From NCBI GenBank assembly GCA_030867875.1, contig JAOWCC010000019.1, forward strand, positions 36,127,976-36,191,975: a DNA stretch of 64,000 bases. Reading direction: 5' to 3'. The translations under genes and the position numbers were made by a program. This document shows positions 32,215-42,020 of the stretch, in pieces (within the stretch, counting starts at the first letter, position 1; every line of letters starts with the position of its first letter). The notes under the pieces were generated by a model. It saw only the letters and a list, made by a program, of their open reading frames with translations, was not told the origin of the DNA and made no database searches. This stretch comes from Actinernus sp. WN-2022 (taxonomy: Eukaryota; Cnidaria; Anthozoa; Actiniaria; Actinernidae).

Positions 32215-33993
32215 AATGTAAGTAGCCGCTAATCTGAACATGATAACCTTTATACCAATTGACTGTCGTTGTGTTGTTATTTATTGTTATTAACCTCTCG
32301 AAAGTATAGTAGAAATGACTGACAGGAGCCTTTTAAAATATTATAATTTATATGCATGCACATGTATTTAAATGTTTATAAATTCGGGAACGAAAATCTA
32401 GCATGGAGTGAGTGAGTATAAACTGAGAGAGTAATCTGAAATGAAGATTTTTTCAAACGAACGATAAATGACTCTGATGTGGAAATCGCATATTTATCTG
32501 TGGCGTGTTATTGACACTGGTAAAAAACAATCTTTCCTAAACACAAGACAGTTACCACCTAACACAAATATTGACTTTTTATTTTGTTCTATTTCCCGGG
32601 TCTATTTACATCTGGCCTGTACCTCTTTGTATTTGATTATTATCTCTGGGCTCAGGCATTCTACAGTGTATTATCTTAATGTGTTTTTTAGAACTGACAT
32701 AATGATATTATGTATAGAGTAGTGTATTTATCATTATTGCAAGTTTATAAAATAAACTAAATTTGGTCCAGAACTGAAAGAGTACTTACATGCAAGTGGC
32801 ATTCTTTCTTTCCCTTCCTCTTTCTTGGTACCATTATATATCCATGCAAGCTAGATCTTGTTTCAGTGTTTTCCATCTGAAGTGGTCCTGGCTTAAGATA
32901 ACCCTAAGGTTACCTTAAGGACCTACCTTCTCATCATTGTATTTCTTATTATGCCTTATTACTCGTATACATTTCCATCATCTTATGAGAACATAAATGT
33001 AATTGTTGTTGTTGTTCCTCAGTTCTTGGCGTCAGCATCGTCACTTTCACTCAGTCACGACCAGGAGTACGAGTACTTTTAAGAATTATTTGGGAATGAA
33101 AATTAATCTTGCCCAATGATAGAAAAAAATGAGTGGACATTGCATGTTTCTTTGTGGCTTGCCATTATAAGTTTCAGTCTCCTTCAAGATGTAGAAAATG
33201 AGCACTAGCACAGTGGCAGCTCACTAATACTAGAAAATGGTGGTATGTAGCTTACGCCCCCAATCGAAAATATTGTATTGACAATTTAACCTGAATTTCA
33301 GCCGTCTCCACTGGTTTGTTATTGAGAATTACAAATATACAACTATTATTTTCACATGTAGAACAACATTACCTAACTATTCACAATGAATAAGAACATT
33401 ATGTGGAATTTGTTGTTCTAAATTGCTTGATTTCTTGTAGTCGTACTGCACCTGATATAATTACAATGCATCAAATTTGAGTGACTCGTTATCGTGCAGA
33501 CTACATGTACTCAAATAACCATTGCACTCCAATCAACAATACCCATACCACGTTTTTTTAATAATTCTAACGACCCTCAAGGAACAATAATATTGAAAAG
33601 AAAGTAATATTAAACTACAGAATTGAAGGAAATTGTGCCTGAAACGTACATGCACAGCATGTATGTATGTGTGTGTTGTGTGTGTATTACATGTATGGCT
33701 CTACCATTTCCAACCCCCCCCCCCCCCCGGCATACCATAACCCTAAACCCTAACCTAACCCCCCCCCCCCCCCCCCCCCCGGCATACGTGGGACATTTGC
33801 CATATTGGTTTTATTAATAAAACCAGCATCTTTGAAAACCAGCTATCCTAAAAACAATTTGTAACTGGATAGAACAAGAACATGAACAAGACACAAGACA
33901 CAAGACACAAGACACCCTTGTGAGTTCTAAACTTCATTGTGGTTTGTTTGTTTCTATCAGGATAAGAAACTGATCTGAAAATACATTTTGACT
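32215..33993. other. no recognisable gene
   Basis: AT-rich spacer. Two C runs (33714-33728 and 33759-33780), each followed by GGCATAC, with CCCTAAACCCTAACCTAA between them, a short telomere-like string. ACAAGACACA is repeated three times near 33892-33914. Confidence 0.5.
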
Positions 33994-35262
33994 TTAAAGT
34001 TCAGCAAGGCCAGCACATTTGCAGTAATGGTTACACTTATGCTCATCAATGAAATTGGTAATTGCAAGAGATGATAAGTTCCCTGTGCAAAACAGCATTT
34101 CATTTTCTTCATCAAACATGTCAGATGATGCAATTTCAGGGTCGTATAGTGTATGTCCACGTCCCTGTATGTCAACGACCATAATCTTTCTGTCTGACCT
34201 CTCATAAGAGAAATGGGCAAGGCATTGCGCTTTCTGTCCCACTTCATTAGCCATAGGAACAGTTAACAAACCATTGTTGTTAATATACTTAATAAAATTT
34301 CCACCCACAAATTCTTCAACTGTAACATTTTCTTTGTCATCTGTTATTCCAAAAAAGATATTGTTGTACCTCAATGGTTCACCAAACAATGCTGAATCTT
34401 TCACTTTCTTTTCCATTTGCAAAGCAAAACTTCGTGCCAAGATATACATCTGTACTACCTTTGTAGTGTGGGCCTCAACTGTCTGATGTGTTTCTTCTAT
34501 AGTTTTAACTGTTGCTGGAAGGTATTTCTTTACCACCCATGTGGTATTGGAATATGCGGTATTTTTGGTTGTGGCCTTGAATGCTTGGCGAAATCCACCG
34601 ACTCCTAACGGTTTCTGGGATAGTACAAATTCAACAGTGATAGGCACTTTAGATCAAGCCACCACGTCAAGATTGAAGGAGTGAAGTGTGATCGCCGTTG
34701 TACTATGTTTGTTGACAAGCTTTCCCAGTTTAATCATCTCAAGAACAGACAAACGTTTAGGATAGCAATCACTTTTACCTGCCAGATTTTCACGCATTTT
34801 ATTGAGTACTGAGGCACCTTCACTCATTACTCTTGTTGCCTTCTTTATTGACGGTTCCCCCTCGTCTTCGTCTGAACTGCTGCCTATGTCTCGGTACTCA
34901 TTTTCTGTATCCTGTACGAAACGAATATGAACTAATTTCATATCAGGGATTTGCTGTACTGTTTTACTCTTGCTCTCCCGCCAGTACATCACAACTCAAA
35001 CCAGGCAAAGTAGGACTGAAATATTTATCACATGCAAGTTTAATTCCTTTCAGCCTGACTTCTTCTCCCGAGTCAAATGGCACGAATTCTCTTGGGCCAA
35101 CCCTCGAATATTTCTGTGCTTTGTCTGAAACAGAAGTACTTAGCCTTTGAAAAATTCGCTGGTCCTTTTTACTTCCTCCTCCTTTCCTTTTCCTCTTTTA
35201 GCTCTCTTTTTCTTCATTTGTTCCTTAAAAGCGTGCCACGCTTTATCAGCCATTTTGGACAT
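33994..35262 (-). pseudogene. alpha-kinase (MHCK/EF2K family) with basic coiled N-terminus
   Basis: Starts ATG 35262 (MSKMADKAWHAFKEQMKKKR), a Lys/Glu-rich helix. Frameshift in an A5 run near 35180, then IFQRLSTSVSDKAQ, FVPFDSGEEVRL and LSCDVLAGEQ; frameshift near 35000; IPDMKLVHIRFV; TGA at 34656-34654, likely a former Trp. The kinase domain follows: LGVGGFRQAFKA (glycine loop), WVVKKYL (ATP-binding Lys), EEFVGGNFIKYIN, KIMVVDIQGRGH (catalytic Asp region), LYDPEIAS, and CNHYCKCAGL, the zinc-binding end of alpha-kinases. Stop at 33994. No intron visible. Alpha-kinases phosphorylate Ser/Thr in helices or coiled coils, for example myosin tails. It starts 200 bp inside the right end of the transposon and faces the integrase, so I infer it is cargo. 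This copy is inactive or needs sequence correction. Confidence 0.8.
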
Positions 35263-35462
35263 CTATCCGCGCCGCTGCCGTGTTAACTGAGCCTGCGTTC
35301 GATAACCCGTAATGCATGCCGGTATACTGTGGCAGCTCTAGGCCATGAGGAGTTTTTTTAAATATATTTTTTTCAATATTATTCTTTTTTAATTATATTT
35401 TTTCTACAAAAATAAATATAAAAAAAATCGAAAAATTTGAATGTGAGCTTTCGACCACCATA
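35262..35462 (-). repeat. right terminal inverted repeat of the integrase/kinase transposon
   Basis: Inner block 35265-35352 is the reverse complement of 25192-25270 (GGCATGCATTACGGGTTA and neighbours); outer block ends CCACCATA at 35462. Confidence 0.8.
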
Positions 35463-35484
35463 CTGATGCTACCATGCTTCTTAA

Positions 35485-35727
35485 AGTGCCTATCACCCTT
35501 TTGCAATTTTGATAGCTTATGAACCTCCGAAAGGTTTCGAGTACTTCTGTGAAGAAAATTTTGGTTTAAAGTGAATACTTTATGTTCTACATTTGTTTGA
35601 AATCGTGTAAATGTGACCTTTTCCTGACCCATGACCACGTAAGTAAAAGCCTGGGTCGAAACCTGGGTAGACATCATCTCATTAATGCATTAATGGCGCC
35701 TTTTTATCACAACAACATCGATGCATA
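35485..35727. repeat. left half of a TTAA foldback MITE split by the BEL element
   Basis: AGTGCCTATCACCCTTTTGC onward is the reverse complement of 44362-44541 over about 190 bp. TTAA borders both outer ends (35481-35484 and 44542-44545). The BEL insertion at 35733 separates the arms; without it the MITE would be about 530 bp. Confidence 0.75.
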
Positions 35728-35732
35728 GAAAA

Positions 35733-36164
35733 TGTAGGTGCCGATCTTTCAATCAGTTTCTTTCGACAACTACAGGGATTCTGACTGGTTCAAGACGCGT
35801 GACAATTTCTTTGACGATGACAACGGTTTCTGTAATTAACATAACAATTACAGGTACAACTTTGATAGCTCGTGCAACTTGAAATCTAGCACCAACTTCT
35901 GTAAACATTCATGCGATAAAATGACAATACTTACGAACACAGTTGAGCCTCGTACACAAATCCGGTCGGTAATATTCAGTAACTTAATCCACCGTCTACT
36001 TTCTACATGAGATCAATCTTTAATCCAGAATTTGACCGCCATCCCCAAGACACAATGGCAGCCATCTTATTATCTTTTCTCTACCACGTGGACCCGGGGC
36101 CTGGGCACTAATAGACGGTGCGAACACAGGGACCCCAAACATAACAAGCGAACTAGAACCCACA
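35733..36164 (-). repeat. 3' LTR of the BEL element
   Basis: TGTAGGTGCC...GAACCCACA on plus. Contains GAAGATGGCTGCC-type YY1 core on minus (near 36055), a possible promoter. One difference from the other LTR (CACGTGG here, CACGAGG there). Confidence 0.9.
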
Positions 36165-36437
36165 TTGCCACCTCTTTAAATGTGAAGGGGGTACATTTAA
36201 ACGTCCAAGTCCACAGGTTCTAGATATTATCACTAACTGTTTTAAGTAATAAAGTTCAGTCTCTTGATCATGAATACAAAGGTTGTATCGTTGGCCTCTG
36301 CCATGAAGGCATATGACTAGGGGATGTCATCATCAGCTGCTTCCAGTAGCACACACTTAGTAATTGGACGCTCCAACTCAGAAGTTCTGGTCTTCACTTT
36401 GTACATACTTAACTATGCTCAGTTCAGCTTCCTTCAT

Positions 36438-36964
36438 CTACCAAACGGTTATAGGCTTCAAAGTTCCCTTCACTTTAGCCTTGATGGCTGGTTTGTCTCG
36501 GTTCTGCAATGCTTCTCGAAGGTTGTTTCGAAACCTGAGGATCAATGCTACAAATCTGACCAGCTTCCGCCATGAAGAAAACCTTTTCAGCACTCTATCT
36601 ATCTCAGACACTTCGTCAACAACTGTAGCACATGACATCATTTCTTTCTTCACTTCAGGGTCACCATCAGGGATCTCCAGACTATCTGTAGGGGCCGAAG
36701 GCCAGTCAGCTTCAGGTTTCCATAGGAAATTAGGACCATTCACCCACCTCGTTGATCTAAGAAACTCGTCCACCTTCAGCCCTATGGATGCATCATCAGC
36801 TGGATTCATCTTCGTATCCACATGCCTCCACTGGAAGGGATCCGAGCCATCACGAACTACAGCAACCCGATTGGCCACAAAGGTGTGAAACCTCTTATCT
36901 TCGTTGTTTATATACTTGATCACCGTGGTACTGTCTGTCCAGAAGTATGAAGCATCGATAGGCT
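36438..36964 (-). pseudogene. BEL RNase H and connection region
   Basis: Short motifs FWTDSTTV and DTKMNPADDAS mark the end of the BEL/Pao RNase H and the spacer before integrase. It is cut on the upstream side by the nested inverted-repeat element (ends at 36964) and on the downstream side by the deletion that removed the integrase. Confidence 0.75.
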
Positions 36965-37032
36965 AAAGCCTATTGTTTGGGGTCGTCTCTAAAACCAGGA
37001 GCGATCGGCCCTGAAACCATTCGAAGTTGAAT

Positions 37033-37113
37033 ACAAAAAGTAATAAATCTCTCGCAATATCTAAACCCCTGAAAAAAGTAATAAATATCTCGCAATATCT
37101 AAACCCCTTTGTA
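37033..37113. repeat. two tandem copies of a 43-bp sequence
   Basis: AAAAAGTAATAAAT(AT)CTCGCAATATCTAAACCCCT appears twice, just inside the left end of the ATPase/PC4 element. Confidence 0.7.
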
Positions 37114-37576
37114 GCGTAAATAGTAAGAACAAACTACTCGTGATAGGCTCTAAACTGTCTTTATTATTTTCCTTTACAGTTAATAACTCATAAGATAATT
37201 GTATACAAAATCCACTGTGACTCATTAGATCAACTCTGCTATTGTTCTTAGGGATTAGCGATAACTGAAGAGCCTATTGTTTTGAGGAAAACTCTTGTGA
37301 TGCAAATTCTTCTCTAAAACTGAACTATAATTACCATACGAATAAAAACAAACCACCAGATAAATTAAACAAAGTTTATTCAATCTCAAAAACACCAATT
37401 TACAGTTCGTTTTCCTTATGAGATCGCAGCAGTTCTCGGAACAGGATTTTATTGATTCAAACCATGATAAGCGATAAGATTTACAATGTTAATAATTGTA
37501 GGGATAAGGCTTCCGAATTCGCATTGATCGTCTGATCCGATCGGCTTTTAGATAAGGTCCAACACTTTCTTCGGCA

Positions 37577-38047
37577 TCATCCAAGTAATTCTTGAGTTCC
37601 AAACGTCGGCGTTTTCTTCTTTTTCGTAGCGGGGAGAGTAGCTTTTTGGTTGATGAGTTCAAAGGGGGATTCGTAGGTTCTCTCTGAATTGGGCACTGTG
37701 GCTGGTTCAGACGAATCTAGGTGTAATTGTGGCGGTATGATTGGTGAGCTCAAAGAAATGTTCGTGGCTGGGGACTGATATACTTTTGCTGAATACGGCA
37801 CTGTGGCTGGTTCAGCTGAATCGAGGTATACTTGTTGCGGTGTGATGGGTGTATCGGCTATTTCTTGTTCTTGGGGTTGGGTTGCGATACCAGGTGAAAG
37901 AGTTGTAGGAGGTACAGGACATTGACTCATTTGGTGTTTATACCTCATAAAGTTGTTTTGAAGCTGGACATAATTTCTTGCTTTGTGGGTCTGACTGAGA
38001 TCATTACGGTTTAATACCCTCTTCATATCATCCTTCAAGCTTTGCAT
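37577..38047 (-). CDS. unrecognised protein with internal repeat (ATPase/PC4 element)
   Basis: 156 codons, open. The N-terminal third is charged and helical; the rest is rich in Pro, Ser and Thr and contains two copies of a segment around SEPATVPxS, 115 bp apart in the DNA. The end is basic. It follows the ATPase on the same strand. No known domain recognised. Confidence 0.5.
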   Translation of the reverse strand: MQSLKDDMKRVLNRNDLSQTHKARNYVQLQNNFMRYKHQMSQCPVPPTTLSPGIATQPQEQEIADTPITPQQVYLDSAEPATVPYSAKVYQSPATNISLSSPIIPPQLHLDSSEPATVPNSERTYESPFELINQKATLPATKKKKTPTFGTQELLG

Positions 38048-38202
38048 TTTTTGTACTTGCGGGGAAATTGTAAAGCTCTGCTGCTCGACGTACTTACGCA
38101 GTACGTTAGAAACGCTATCCTCGTTAGATATTTATTGTGGTTGTTGCTGTTCACCGGGTAAAACATTGGTCCTTAACCTACAGCCCTCCGGCGTACTTGG
38201 TT

Positions 38203-38946
38203 TTAAGTCGACAAACAAATACCATAAGGTCTCCTAACAGCCTGTTCGTACTTGTTGAGAAAATACTCCGTCTGCCTGGGATACATTTGCTTGGCCAGTG
38301 TTAAAATTTGTAGTTTGTCACGTGGATTCTTAAACAGCACTAAGTAATGACTGTTTAAACTCATGCTGCGATTGCCTTTACCCTGATGGAATAGGTTCTG
38401 TAAAATGTAGAGGACACTCAGATTCCGGTGATGAGATCCTTTGGTAAACAGGTTGACAATTCTATTATCATTTCCCGTTTCAGTCATCTGGTCATCAATG
38501 ACAATCAGGTTTCGTACATGTACATCAAAATAGTGATCTTGCTCGATATCAGGGGGGATTCCTTTCACAAATTCGATATCAGGTACCGTACTAAGGAGTG
38601 CTGTATACGCAGGCTGCCACTGTGAATAGCATCAGACAATCCTCTGGGGTGGATGGGAAATTGTTTGATGGGCTTCTTCGAGTAACGTCTGAACCCAGAC
38701 CGTTTTACCACATCCTGTCATACCAGAAACCATACAAGTAAACGGATGAATGAGTTGAAAAGAGCTACAAATGCCCTTCGTACTTTGAAAACCATTGTTC
38801 TGTGATGAAATAGTGGTATGGAGTCCATTCGATAGAGCTTCAGTAGGATGAAACCTATTTTGATGGTCGGGAGAAGCCTCACAACTAGGACAGAACATTT
38901 TTTTGACATGTCGATGCTTCAAGAGATTAAATACAATGAACCCCAC
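38203..38946 (-). pseudogene. A32-like (FtsK/HerA) DNA-packaging ATPase, interrupted
   Basis: Walker A (GMTGCGKT) lies near 38720, after a short Cys-x-x-Cys region; an in-frame TGA stands at 38634-38632; the frame then continues through Walker B (NLIVIDD) near 38500 to about 38203. These motifs and their spacing fit the packaging ATPases of Polinton-like and related double-stranded DNA elements, which pump DNA into capsids. No capsid gene is seen nearby. The stop, unless corrected by editing or an assembly error, splits the ATPase between its two nucleotide-binding motifs. Confidence 0.75.
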
Positions 38947-39338
38947 GGCGATGGTATACCCCCATTTATGCTAACAATTCTGCCGCCACCCTGAACGCCC
39001 CGCCGCCCGTCAACGCTGGCCGCCCGCCGCTCTGAACGCCCGCCTCCCTCAACACCCATCGGTCGCCCTAGCGCTATAAATATACTAGCGCATTCAAATC
39101 GCAGATCAGTTTCCACCATGTCTCGTACAGTAAAGAGAAATCGTGGCTTTCTCCAGGTTAATAGACGACCGATATTCACCTCAATTTCAACTGCTGGAAG
39201 CACATTCTTAGCAATCTCTAATCGGGATATTTGAGTATAATCTCCAATGAGATCAAACCAATTTACATTTCCAAAGTCTGTTTGTTCTGTTACACTTCTC
39301 AGTAGGGTAAAGCGAGCTACTGCTTTAGTCGATGCCAT
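38919..39338 (-). CDS. unrecognised protein of the ATPase/PC4 element
   Basis: 139 codons open on minus from ATG 39338. The last 40 residues are low-complexity Gly/Arg-rich and overlap the start of the ATPase frame by 28 bp, so the true end may be earlier. No domain recognised. Confidence 0.4.
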   Translation of the reverse strand: MASTKAVARFTLLRSVTEQTDFGNVNWFDLIGDYTQISRLEIAKNVLPAVEIEVNIGRLLTWRKPRFLFTVRDMVETDLRFECASIFIALGRPMGVEGGGRSERRAASVDGRRGVQGGGRIVSINGGIPSPWGSLYLIS

Positions 39339-39549
39339 GTCGAAATGATTCGTATAAAGTGGATTTGTTAGTACTTATTAAGAAATATTTACATAAATAC
39401 AATACCTTAATTAATACAAAGACACAATTCAGTATCACATCATGGCTTTATTTTACATAGCATTTCTAAAAGAGACTTGACCGCCAAGCGCCGTTACAGG
39501 TATTACAAATAGTTCCATAGTAACACAGAGTTCTCTTGCATACTGAGCA

Positions 39550-40098
39550 CTATTTGAGCTGAGTCAAAGGTGGCTTTCCTCCAAACGTAACATTTGGTAT
39601 CTCTTCTTGCTGAATGTCATTAGAGTCTATATCCCCTGCTTCGGTTGTCATGGAGGAAGTTTCCACTATTTCACCTGGTTCCTCCTTTATGACGGAGTTA
39701 TAACACCCATCACATTGGTTACTTCCATAAAAGTTCGTTTTCTTGCACACATGGCAGAAAGGTATGGGTCCATTCTGTCTCTGAAGTTTTGGACGAAAAA
39801 CCTCTTCTGGTTCATCGGATATTTCAGTCTGTCGTGGATTCCTACGATCAAAGGCTTCATAGTCGGGGTTTTCTGGGTTTTCGGATATGGTTTCAATAAG
39901 ATCATCCATCTCCTTCACAATGTCTTTGAGGTTGATCCACTCGTCGACTGTCAAAGCAATACCCTCTTTGGTGGGAAATTTCTTGTTTTGGCCTTGGATG
40001 TACTTTCGAATGTGAACTCTCATCTTGCCGTGGAAAATGTTAGCGCTGGCATGATAACCTCGAGATCCTAGCTTGTAGATCACTTCCATCTTGTTCAC
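39550..40098 (-). CDS. PC4/p15-like single-strand DNA-binding protein
   Basis: 182 codons, open, from ATG 40098. A PC4-type fold is suggested in the first 75 residues by the alternating pattern around VHIRKYI, followed by EGIALTVDEW and a helix. The C-terminal half has two Cys-x-x-Cys pairs (CHVCKK and CDGCY), a possible zinc ribbon, and an acidic tail. PC4 proteins bind single-stranded DNA and act in transcription; related ones occur in large DNA viruses and virus-like elements. It is the first gene of the minus-strand set, about 100 bp from the right inverted end. Confidence 0.65.
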   Translation of the reverse strand: MNKMEVIYKLGSRGYHASANIFHGKMRVHIRKYIQGQNKKFPTKEGIALTVDEWINLKDIVKEMDDLIETISENPENPDYEAFDRRNPRQTEISDEPEEVFRPKLQRQNGPIPFCHVCKKTNFYGSNQCDGCYNSVIKEEPGEIVETSSMTTEAGDIDSNDIQQEEIPNVTFGGKPPLTQLK

Positions 40099-40278
40099 TT
40101 CTCAATTTCGAATAGGTCGATCGATCTTGTTCAAGGCTTTGGATTGTACTGATTCGGAGACACAGGTTCTGGTTTTATAGACGACCCCAAACAATAGGCT
40201 TTGCCCAAACATGCCCCGAATTAATGAGAGCGCCCTAAAAATTAGCATTCCGAATTTATACATACGCCGCAATTCTGA

Positions 40279-40884
40279 TCAGGTACGCCGCAAAAAGTCC
40301 AGATCATTCATTGACTTTGCTCTCTCGCTCTCTGGAATAGATGCAGCGACTTGTTTGGAGTTAATAAGCCATTTGGTGAGTCGAAAACCTCCCTTGGAGA
40401 GTAGCTCACATAGCCCATGTACTAGTTTAACTGCCGCATCTTCATCTGCTACTGCCTTTAAGTAATCATCTACATAAAAATTATTCCGAACAGTGTTCAC
40501 TGCCTCTGCAGAGAAGGACTCTTTGTTGTCATCAGCTGTCGTGCGCAGTGCATAACTAGAACAACTAGGGGACGACACCCCAGCAAACAAATGGACTTTC
40601 ATGTGGTACACTTGGGGTCCCTGATCTGTATCCCCTCCTGGCCACCACAGAAATCTCAATGCATCACAATGCTCAGGCGTAACCCGAACCTGATTAAACA
40701 TTGACTCAATGTCAGACATAAGCGCTATTTGTTCTAGACTAAACCTGGTCAGGACTCCTACCAAAGTATTGTTCAGGTCTGGACCCTGGTACAAACAACT
40801 GTTGAGTGACACATTGCGGTACTTGGCTGCACAATCAAACACAACTCTAGTTTTTCCTGGCTTTTCAGAGTTGAAAGGTACCAC
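40279..40884 (-). pseudogene. BEL/Pao reverse transcriptase fragment
   Basis: The active-site motif YVDD is near 40460, with LMSDIESMF upstream. 201 codons stay open and stop at 40279, 77 bp from the nested element. The N-terminal part (41000-40885) is in other frames. Truncated within the palm/thumb region. Confidence 0.8.
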
Positions 40885-41125
40885 ACTGATCCATCAGAAC
40901 GGGCAAGGTCCTGGTCTGGGACTTTCTCTGCCTATCCCTTCTCCAGGTAATCATCTATAACTGTGGCATACCTTCTTTGGAGCTCTGGGTCCTTGTTGAA
41001 TCTTTTCTTCAAGTGTCTCAATCGGTGTTCTGCTAGTGGCCTATTTTCTGGCAACTCTCCAGGACAAACTCATTTCGTAGTGCCCATCTACCAGCTTGAC
41101 TGACCGCTCCATTGTCTCTATCGCC

Positions 41126-41914
41126 CTATGATTTCTTCAGACATTTGAGTAGATGCATCTGCCATGGACTCATTAAACTCCATTTCACAAAACTTGCTAA
41201 ACTGCTGATCCAACAAAATATGCTCGTATTAAATTTGCTGTGTCTCATGTTATCTTGTACACGACCTAGGGGACCATTGATAGTCCAGCCGAAGATAGTC
41301 TTTACTGCATATGGTCCTTTACTTTCACTCTGCCTCACTTCTCTTGGCTGGAGTGCTTCAGCGCAGTCATTTCCGATAAGCAATCCCACATCAGCATCAA
41401 CTCGAGGCACGTGTATACCACTTAGGTGAGACCATTTGTCCACATCGTCTTGTTTTGGGATGTCACGTGCTGAAACTGGTAGTCGATGAACGGCAAATAC
41501 CGAAGGAAGGTCAGCAAATTCTTCCTCATCAAGGTCATAAACCTCTAAACTGGCAATCCGGGTCTCAATAGGACTATTTTGAGATGTCATAGTAGTCAAA
41601 GAGAGGCTTTTCTTTGCCCCTTCTACACCAAGTTGATCTAAAAGATATTCAGAAGAAAATGATGAATTTGAACCACTATCCAGGAAAGCATAGGTCACCA
41701 CTGAGTCTCTCTGTCCCTTCGCTTTAACTCTGACTGGCACAATAGGGAGCCCAATAGCTGAACAAGTAGTCTCTGTCAGACCACAAAGACCTCTATTCAC
41801 TCCAACAAACCCATTATTGGCATTAGGGACAGAGCCTTGTCCTCCTGGCTTGACTTTGGGTGATTCTCTAGACTCTCTCTTAAAACTAGCACCCACTTCA
41901 ACTGGGTGCAACAA
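41126..41914 (-). CDS. BEL/Pao aspartic protease region (DUF1758)
   Basis: The active-site motif LDSGSN is near residue 80 of this 262-codon frame. DUF1758 proteases cut the BEL polyprotein. It should connect upstream to gag and downstream to reverse transcriptase, but frame breaks separate all three. Confidence 0.75.
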   Translation of the reverse strand: MLHPVEVGASFKRESRESPKVKPGGQGSVPNANNGFVGVNRGLCGLTETTCSAIGLPIVPVRVKAKGQRDSVVTYAFLDSGSNSSFSSEYLLDQLGVEGAKKSLSLTTMTSQNSPIETRIASLEVYDLDEEEFADLPSVFAVHRLPVSARDIPKQDDVDKWSHLSGIHVPRVDADVGLLIGNDCAEALQPREVRQSESKGPYAVKTIFGWTINGPLGRVQDNMRHSKFNTSIFCWISSLASFVKWSLMSPWQMHLLKCLKKS

Positions 41915-42020
41915 TGATGAATGTGATTGATTGCACTCTTTACAACTATTTTTTCTTTCTGCATCTGTTCGCTCGGTGATAGGGTATCAAACAATTGAAG
42001 CAAAGAGCCTAGCTATTAGA

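Larger units (their letters stand above)
25019..35462. mobile_element. 10.4-kb DNA transposon carrying integrase and alpha-kinase genes
   Basis: CTGATG directly abuts both ends (25013-25018 and 35463-35468), a 6-bp target-site duplication. Ends are inverted: TATGGTGGCCGAGAGCTGCC on the left against TATGGTGGTCGAAAGCTCAC read from the right. After an AT-rich spacer a second, stronger inverted block follows (25192-25270 and 35262-35352), reading CATGGCCTAGAGCTGCCACA and GTATACCGGCATGCATTACG. Just inside are the start of the integrase gene (25283, plus) and of the alpha-kinase gene (35262, minus), so the two genes converge. A TTAA-bordered element (26361-30592) has inserted in the integrase. Without it the unit is about 6.2 kb. 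Confidence 0.85.
36965..40202. mobile_element. 3.2-kb inverted-repeat element with virus-like genes (ATPase, PC4)
   Basis: Ends AAAGCCTATTGTTTGGGGTC and its reverse complement (36965-37000 and 40167-40202), 36 bp with one mismatch. All its reading frames are on minus: PC4-like protein, an unknown protein, a packaging-type ATPase and a Pro/Ser/Thr-rich protein. Packaging ATPases with such companions occur in Polinton/Maverick-like and adintovirus-like elements, but no polymerase, integrase or capsid gene is present here, so this is either a reduced element or a fragment with inverted ends. No target duplication found. Confidence 0.65.

Noticed and set aside
33730..33760. Telomere repeat (CCCTAA)n
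   Set aside because: Only about two irregular units between C runs; not a telomere.
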